Positions 59,279-64,000 of a stretch of 64,000 bases of DNA are shown one piece after another. The DNA is from UWMA-0277 sp965183885 (GTDB taxonomy: Bacteria; Bacteroidota; Bacteroidia; Flavobacteriales; BACL11): contig OZ238992.1 of NCBI GenBank assembly GCA_965183885.1, forward strand, positions 186,001-250,000. Direction: 5' to 3'. The translations under genes and the position numbers were made by a program. Position 1 is the first letter of the stretch. The number at the start of each line of letters is the position of its first letter. The notes under the pieces were generated by a model, which was given only the letters and a program-made list of their open reading frames with translations, did no database searches and was not told where the DNA came from.

Positions 59279-59935
59279 ATGAAACAATTATTAATTACAT
59301 TAGCTCTTATTCCATTACTTAGTAATGCCCAATGGTATCAAACTTATGTTCCAGATGATAATTTTGAACAAGTATTTATTAATTTAGGATTAGACTGGCA
59401 ATTAGACGATTCTGTAGGAACTTTCTTCCTTGACACTATTTCTTTCATAGATGCTAGTTATAGCAATATATCTGACTTAACTGGAATTGAGGAATGCGAT
59501 TCTTTATGGGGTCTAAATTGCGAAAACAATAACCTGACCACCCTGAATTTAAGTAATGCTCATAATCTAGAGTTTTTAAGATGTGGAGACAATCAACTTA
59601 TAAACTTAGACTTAAGAAACGGGAATAATATAAACATGAATACTTCATCATCTAATTTTAACACCACTAATAATCCTGAGTTATATTGTATTGACGTAGA
59701 TGATACAACATGGGCAAATATTAATTGGACTTTCGCAAACGGTAATCTTGATTCTCAACATGGATTTAATTTAAATTGTAGTATTACCACTACTCTTATT
59801 GATCTAGAAAGTCAAGATAAATATGTAGTCAAAATATTAGATGTGTTAGGAAAAGAAAGAAAAATAGAACCTAATACTATTCTTTTTTTCATACACAGGG
59901 ATGGCACTATAGAAAAGAAAATTATCTTAGAATAA
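59279..59935 (+). CDS. Small secreted leucine-rich-repeat protein with T9SS-like tail
   Basis: A 218-aa protein with signal peptide KQLLITLALIPLLSNAQ, then YVPDDNFEQVFINLGLDW typical of Bacteroidota LRR proteins. About three to four short LRR units follow (LTGIEECDSLWGLNCENNNL, TTLNLSNAHNLEFLRCGDNQL, INLDLRNGNN), and a Cys-containing cap (CIDVDD). The C-terminus KILDVLGKERKIEPN...LFFIHRDGTIEKKIILE is the same compact tail as in the BNR protein at 41046. It has few repeats for the family and is possibly a shortened member. Confidence 0.85.
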   Translation: MKQLLITLALIPLLSNAQWYQTYVPDDNFEQVFINLGLDWQLDDSVGTFFLDTISFIDASYSNISDLTGIEECDSLWGLNCENNNLTTLNLSNAHNLEFLRCGDNQLINLDLRNGNNINMNTSSSNFNTTNNPELYCIDVDDTTWANINWTFANGNLDSQHGFNLNCSITTTLIDLESQDKYVVKILDVLGKERKIEPNTILFFIHRDGTIEKKIILE

Positions 59936-59940
59936 AAAAA

Positions 59941-61077
59941 TTAAAGTTGTTCTTTCATCAAATTTTCAATACCCTCCACTAAGCTTTCCCAGGAAAAACG
60001 CTTCTTTTCTGAAGCGGTATTTATTGCAAACTCCTCTTCCTTGTTGGAAGTATAAAAATCAACTATAGCATCAGCAATAGCAGTTGGGTCTTTAGAAGTA
60101 ACATAACCCACTTTATTATTTGGAACAATTTCGGCTAAACCACCAACATTGGTAACTAACATAGGACGCTCAAAATGATAAGCGATTTGCGTAACTCCAC
60201 TTTGCGTTGCTGTACGGTAAGTTTGTGTTATCATATCAGAAGCACAAAAATAATCCTTTACCTGATCAGAAGGAATAAAATCGCTTCGCATAATAATATT
60301 CTGCTCAAGAGATAAATCAGCAATCATCTGAGTATATTCTGCTTTATCATCATAAAACTCACCTGCTATAATCAGTTTAATATTTAAAGCTTTTATACGC
60401 TCATCAGCCATTGCACGTAACATTAAATCCAAACCCTTGTACTTACGCACAAAACCAAAAAACAACAAATGTTTATCCTCAGCATTAAGCCCTAAATTTT
60501 TAAGTGCTTTTTCTTTACTTAATCTATCTCCAAACACATTATAAATAGGATGTGGAATAAAAATTTTAGCTGTTGATTTTGTGAATTTAGAAAGGTCGTC
60601 CAATACCGATGAAGAAAGTGTAAGAAAAGCATCACAACTCTTTACAAAATAAGAAGTAAGCAAATTATCACCAATTCTTTTTTCATGAGGTATTACATTA
60701 TCTGTAATTGCTAAAATTTTTGTTTTAGAACTTACTAAACGAGCAATAGTACCCAAACAAGGTGCCATAAATGGCAACCAATATCTAATGATAATATAAT
60801 CAGGATTTTCTTTTCTTATTTTACGAGCTACTTTTATCCAGTTGAATGGATTTACTGAATTAATAAGTGTTTCTATACGTAAATTTTTAGGAGGCTTTCC
60901 TGTTTCATACTGAGTAGTTCCAGGAAACAAAAAACCAGGATACTGTAAGGTAAAAGAGTATAAAGTTACATCATCACCTTTATCATAGTATGCCTGAGCC
61001 AAAGCATTATTAAAATTAGCTATTCCTCCTCTAAAAGGAAAAGCAGGACCAATAATAATTACTTTTCTTTTTTTCAA
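59941..61077 (-). CDS. Glycosyltransferase family 4-type protein
   Basis: A 378-aa GT-B glycosyltransferase. The N-terminal domain starts KVIIIGPAFPFRGGIANFNN with a glycine loop; the C-terminal domain has FFGFVRKYKGLDLMLRAMA (about 207-225) and the donor-binding TQSGVTQIAYHFERPMLVTNVGGLAE (about 312-337) where the E-x7-E motif would lie. It probably adds a sugar to a surface polysaccharide or lipid. It follows the GT2 gene by 3 nt; the two may act in one pathway. Confidence 0.88.
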   Translation of the reverse strand: MKKRKVIIIGPAFPFRGGIANFNNALAQAYYDKGDDVTLYSFTLQYPGFLFPGTTQYETGKPPKNLRIETLINSVNPFNWIKVARKIRKENPDYIIIRYWLPFMAPCLGTIARLVSSKTKILAITDNVIPHEKRIGDNLLTSYFVKSCDAFLTLSSSVLDDLSKFTKSTAKIFIPHPIYNVFGDRLSKEKALKNLGLNAEDKHLLFFGFVRKYKGLDLMLRAMADERIKALNIKLIIAGEFYDDKAEYTQMIADLSLEQNIIMRSDFIPSDQVKDYFCASDMITQTYRTATQSGVTQIAYHFERPMLVTNVGGLAEIVPNNKVGYVTSKDPTAIADAIVDFYTSNKEEEFAINTASEKKRFSWESLVEGIENLMKEQL

Positions 61078-61080
61078 AAT

Positions 61081-62031
61081 TTAAACTTCGTCCTCTACTT
61101 GATAATTATTTCTATCATAAGCATTACGAGAAATCATTTCGGCAATAAAACCTGCTAAGAATAATTGCACCCCAATTACCATTGAAGTAAGTGCAATATA
61201 GAACCCTGACATTTCAGCAATATTTTTTGCAACTATTCCCGCAAACATTGCATATAGTTTAGCGCTACCAATATAGGTAAACAATCCTAAACCGAGCATA
61301 AACATTAAAGTACCTAGTACTCCAAAAAAGTGCATCGGTTTTTTTCCAAAACGAGATACAAAAGTAATGGTTAATAAATCTAAAAACCCATTTACAAAGC
61401 GCTCTAAACCAAACTTAGTTACACCATACTTTCTACTTTGATGCTCCACTACTTGCTCAGTAATATTTGCAAAACCAGCCCATTTTGCCAATACAGGAAT
61501 ATAACGATGCATCTCTCCATGAACCTCAACTGATTTTACAACTGTATTTTTATATGACTTTAGCCCACAATTAAAATCGTGCAAGTAAATACCTGAAGCC
61601 TTACGTGCTGCCCAATTGAATAATTTTGTTGGAATAGTTTTACTTAAGGGGTCATAACGTTTTGCTTTCCATCCAGAAACTAAATCATAGCCTTCAACTG
61701 CAATTTTATTATACAGCTCTGGAATTTCTTCAGGACTATCTTGCAAATCAGCATCCATAGTTATAACAACATCACCCTCAGCTTTTGCGAAACCAACATT
61801 AAGCGCTGCTGATTTCCCATAATTCCTTCTGAATTTTATTCCTTTAATATTTTTATTCTCAGATGAAATTTTATTTACTACTTCCCAAGATTTATCTTTA
61901 CTTCCATCATCAATTAACAATACCTCATAGGTAAAGTTATTTTTCTGCATTACCTTATCAATCCAGCTGCATAATTCAGGTAAAGACTCTTCTTCGTTAA
62001 ATAATGGAACTACTACACTAATATTCATCAT
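61081..62031 (-). CDS. Glycosyltransferase family 2 (DPM1/GtrB-like) with C-terminal membrane helices
   Basis: A 316-aa polyprenyl-phosphate-sugar synthase-like enzyme. The GT-A domain has VVPLFNEEESLPEL, DDGS at 41-44, the metal-binding DAD at 93-95 (TMDADLQDSPEE) and CGLKSYK. Two membrane helices at about 232-252 and 268-296 (GFYIALTSMVIGVQLFLAGF) are typical of GtrB/DPM-like proteins. It likely loads a lipid carrier for later transfer. The start shares 1 nt with the DUF4199 stop. Confidence 0.92.
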   Translation of the reverse strand: MMNISVVVPLFNEEESLPELCSWIDKVMQKNNFTYEVLLIDDGSKDKSWEVVNKISSENKNIKGIKFRRNYGKSAALNVGFAKAEGDVVITMDADLQDSPEEIPELYNKIAVEGYDLVSGWKAKRYDPLSKTIPTKLFNWAARKASGIYLHDFNCGLKSYKNTVVKSVEVHGEMHRYIPVLAKWAGFANITEQVVEHQSRKYGVTKFGLERFVNGFLDLLTITFVSRFGKKPMHFFGVLGTLMFMLGLGLFTYIGSAKLYAMFAGIVAKNIAEMSGFYIALTSMVIGVQLFLAGFIAEMISRNAYDRNNYQVEDEV

Positions 62032-62558
62032 TAAGCTATTTGGTTTGGATCTTCTTTTTTAACAAAAATAGAAATAACAAGAGAATAAAGGAAGCCCATA
62101 AAAGTACCACCAAGCATACCCATTATCATCATCCAATGTGGCTGCATAAATTTACTTGTCATCTCTAAAGCTAAATCTAACTCTTCATCTGAAATCTCAG
62201 GATTTGATTCTAACATTGCTTGTTCTGTAAGTGTTAAAATCTCTTTTAAGCTATCAGGCTCGATATAAGAAAAATGAATAAACTGATAAAAAGTAACAAT
62301 AATAGAAGAAAAAAAAGCAATTGTTGTTCCTAACTTTAAAGACTCTGCATAAGAGATAAAGCCTTCACTAATAGTATCACGATACTGGATAATAGTATAT
62401 GCAATAAAGACTATTGTTATTATACTATTTAGTATAGAAACAGACATCGACTCCTTAGCATCAACACCAACTACCCACATTATTACAGCTATAGCCACTA
62501 ACATTAAGCCTAATACAGCCCCATTGTTCATTGCAAATCTTCTAGTATCCATTTTCAT
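62031..62558 (-). CDS. DUF4199 membrane protein
   Basis: A 175-aa protein with four predicted helices (about 12-29, 40-58, 75-95, 142-164) and an acidic loop (EPDSLKEILTLTEQAMLE...EISDEELDLA) between helices 3 and 4, the layout of DUF4199 proteins found in Bacteroidota. Function unknown. It is the first gene of the operon with GT2 and GT4. Confidence 0.87.
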   Translation of the reverse strand: MKMDTRRFAMNNGAVLGLMLVAIAVIMWVVGVDAKESMSVSILNSIITIVFIAYTIIQYRDTISEGFISYAESLKLGTTIAFFSSIIVTFYQFIHFSYIEPDSLKEILTLTEQAMLESNPEISDEELDLALEMTSKFMQPHWMMIMGMLGGTFMGFLYSLVISIFVKKEDPNQIA

Positions 62559-62583
62559 TAATTGTTTTAAAAAAATATTCTCG

Positions 62584-62591
62584 CAAAGATA
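62584..62591 (-). promoter_or_regulatory. TAnnTTTG box of the DUF4199-GT2-GT4 operon
   Basis: TATCTTTG on the minus strand, 25 nt before the ATG at 62558. Confidence 0.55.
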
Positions 62592-62613
62592 AAAAAAACG
62601 ACTTAGAAAATGC

Positions 62614-62643
62614 TTTGTAGAATGTAAGATTATATTAGTTTTG
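62614..62643 (+). promoter_or_regulatory. Promoter of the SRP RNA gene
   Basis: TTTG (62614-62617) and TAGTTTTG (62636-62643) are separated by 18 nt, a full match to the Bacteroidota consensus. They place transcription start about 6 nt downstream, at the first base of the RNA helix. Confidence 0.8.
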
Positions 62644-62649
62644 CAGCCT

Positions 62650-62752
62650 TAAGGGTAAGTCTTGTACGACCAGCTCCCTATGAACTCCCCCAGGGCAGGA
62701 ATGCAGCAAGGGTAATAGGTTGTAGCGGTGCGATATAAGTAGCTTACCCTTA
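62650..62752 (+). ncRNA. ffs: Bacterial small SRP RNA (4.5S RNA)
   Basis: About 103 nt. TAAGGGTAAG at the 5' end pairs with CTTACCCTTA at the 3' end. The conserved core CAGGGCAGGAATGCAGCAAG (62691-62710) contains the AGG-AGGAA-GCAGCA elements of SRP domain IV (symmetric loop plus GGAA-type tetraloop), and GTAGCGGTG follows on the return strand. T-rich sequence follows the helix as a terminator. It binds Ffh for membrane protein targeting. Confidence 0.93.
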
Positions 62753-62778
62753 TTTATTTTTTAGTTCAAAAATACAAA

Positions 62779-64000
62779 CTAAGAAATCCTACTCCACCCC
62801 ATACGTTCTCTAGCGTAAGGGCGATAAGCTCTAGCAATATTAATATTTTCTGCTTGTTCTAAATTTTCATCTTCTTGTAAAAGGTCTAAAGCTTCTTGGC
62901 GTGCAAAATGAAGTATCTTATTGTCTGCCACTAAATCAGCAATTTTAAAATCGAGCATACCACTTTGCTTAGTTCCCATCATATCGCCAGGACCTCTAAG
63001 CTTTAAATCCACCTCCGATATTTTAAAACCATCATTAGTTTCCACCATAGTCTTTAAACGGCTTTTCCCCTCATTACTTACTTTATTACCACTTACTAGT
63101 ATACAATAGGATTGCTCAGCCCCCCTACCTACTCTACCTCTAAGCTGATGCAATTGCGAAAGCCCAAAACGCTCAGCACTTTCAATTATCATAACTGAAG
63201 CATTAGGCACATTTACCCCAACCTCAATTACTGTTGTTGCTACCATAATATTAGTAACCCCATCAACAAAGCGTTTCATTTCATATTCCTTATCCTCAGC
63301 CTTCATTTGCCCATGCACTACACTCACTTGAAATTCTGGCATAGGAAACTCTCGCTCTATAGCATTATAGCCCTCCATTAAATCTTTATAATCCAACTTT
63401 TCACTTTCTTCAATAAGCGGAAATACTACATAAATTTGTCTTCCTAAAGCAATTTGCTCGCGCATAAAATTAATTATCTGCAAACGGGAACTATCCGATT
63501 TCCAAAGGGTCTTTACCTCTTTTCTTCCTGGAGGAAGCTCATCAATTACTGACACATCCAAGTCGCCATAAAGCGTCATAGATAATGTACGCGGTATAGG
63601 TGTTGCTGTCATCACTAAAATATGTGGAGGATTAGTATTCTTTTTCCAAAGCTTAGCCCTTTGCGCTACTCCAAAGCGATGCTGCTCATCAATTACTACA
63701 AAGGCAAGGTTATTAAATTTTACTTTATCTTCAAGCAAAGCATGAGTTCCTATCAATATATCAATTGTTCCTTCTTCTAATTGTTGATGCAACTCCCTTC
63801 TTGCTTTTGTTTTTGTTGAGCCTGTTAAAAGAGCCACTTTAACATCTTGTTCTTTTAGGTACTCACTAATAGTTTCAAAGTGCTGATGTGCTAATATTTC
63901 AGTTGGCGCCATAAGGCAAGCCTGATATTTATTATCCACTGCCATAAGCATACTCAATAATGCTACTAGTGTTTTCCCACTCCCCACATCCCCTTGCAAT
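62779..64000 (-). CDS. recG: ATP-dependent DNA helicase RecG (C-terminal part; 5' end beyond the window)
   Basis: Helicase that remodels stalled forks and Holliday junctions. 407 residues are visible, starting inside Walker A (QGDVGSGKT at 63996 downward). Then come LMAPTEILAHQHF, DEQHRFGV, the TATPIPRTL motif III, VEVGVN-type motif V (TTVIEVGVNVPNASVM), QLRGRVGRG motif VI and the TRG-like end RLKTMVETNDGF...LRGPGDMMGTKQSG. The wedge domain and N-terminus lie past 64000. The TTG at 63999 is an internal Leu codon, not a start. Confidence 0.95.
   Translation of the reverse strand, partial: LQGDVGSGKTLVALLSMLMAVDNKYQACLMAPTEILAHQHFETISEYLKEQDVKVALLTGSTKTKARRELHQQLEEGTIDILIGTHALLEDKVKFNNLAFVVIDEQHRFGVAQRAKLWKKNTNPPHILVMTATPIPRTLSMTLYGDLDVSVIDELPPGRKEVKTLWKSDSSRLQIINFMREQIALGRQIYVVFPLIEESEKLDYKDLMEGYNAIEREFPMPEFQVSVVHGQMKAEDKEYEMKRFVDGVTNIMVATTVIEVGVNVPNASVMIIESAERFGLSQLHQLRGRVGRGAEQSYCILVSGNKVSNEGKSRLKTMVETNDGFKISEVDLKLRGPGDMMGTKQSGMLDFKIADLVADNKILHFARQEALDLLQEDENLEQAENINIARAYRPYARERMGWSRIS

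Overview
The window comes from a low-GC member of the Bacteroidota, most likely a marine-type Flavobacteriales. This rests on type IX secretion (T9SS) tails on several secreted proteins, a gliding-motility-type (CHU_C) C-terminus, TAnnTTTG promoter boxes instead of sigma70 boxes, the guaA/LysM-PBP, folP-cdaA and ftsK/lolA neighbourhoods, a bacillithiol gene (bshC), and few Shine-Dalgarno sequences.

Layout. 1-13092 (+) is a phenylacetate/phenylacetyl-CoA catabolic cluster: paaA (5' end outside the window), paaB, paaC, paaD (ring 1,2-epoxidase), paaG (isomerase), paaH, paaI, paaJ, paaY, paaZ, a second crotonase and a fused E1 2-oxoacid dehydrogenase. Small accessory genes are interspersed, including a four-helix-bundle IVP-like gene between short inverted repeats. 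paaE and paaK are not seen here. 13181-15494 holds divergent sucD and mnmE. 15479-17381 is a small island directly after mnmE. It carries a tripartite hipB-hipS-hipT toxin-antitoxin operon behind three evenly spaced palindromic operators, and a near-copy of the mnmE 3' end lies on its far side, as expected for an integration-site duplication. 17480-25425 has a CpcT-like protein, ettA, a 55-aa membrane protein, a radical SAM protein, an MBL hydrolase-norC-norB operon whose NorB-like subunit lacks expected active-site ligands, and mpl.

25516-28163 has secreted proteins, a decayed partial gene copy and tRNA-Arg(ACG). 28222-37734 (-) is a housekeeping run (clpS, plsY, prmA, tpiA) around a 1479-aa unrecognised exported protein, a lone oligopeptide-type permease, a MauE/DoxX-thioredoxin fusion and a duplicated DUF1599 protein. 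37754-46197 has folP-cdaA, a T9SS subtilase, a BNR-repeat protein, and argS with two guanidino-group-modifying-type hydrolases. 46198-53807 has ftsK-lolA and three secreted adhesin-like proteins, two of which share a C-terminal PISH(W/N) tail. 53798-64000 has guaA, bshC, mnmA, a MORN-repeat protein, an Xre regulator, a leucine-rich-repeat T9SS protein, two glycosyltransferases, DUF4199, the SRP RNA gene and the 3' part of recG.

The strongest candidates for something new are the hipBST island with its operator array and mnmE-derived direct repeat, and the ligand-poor NorB-like protein. All family calls come from reading motifs and gene order; no database search was run.
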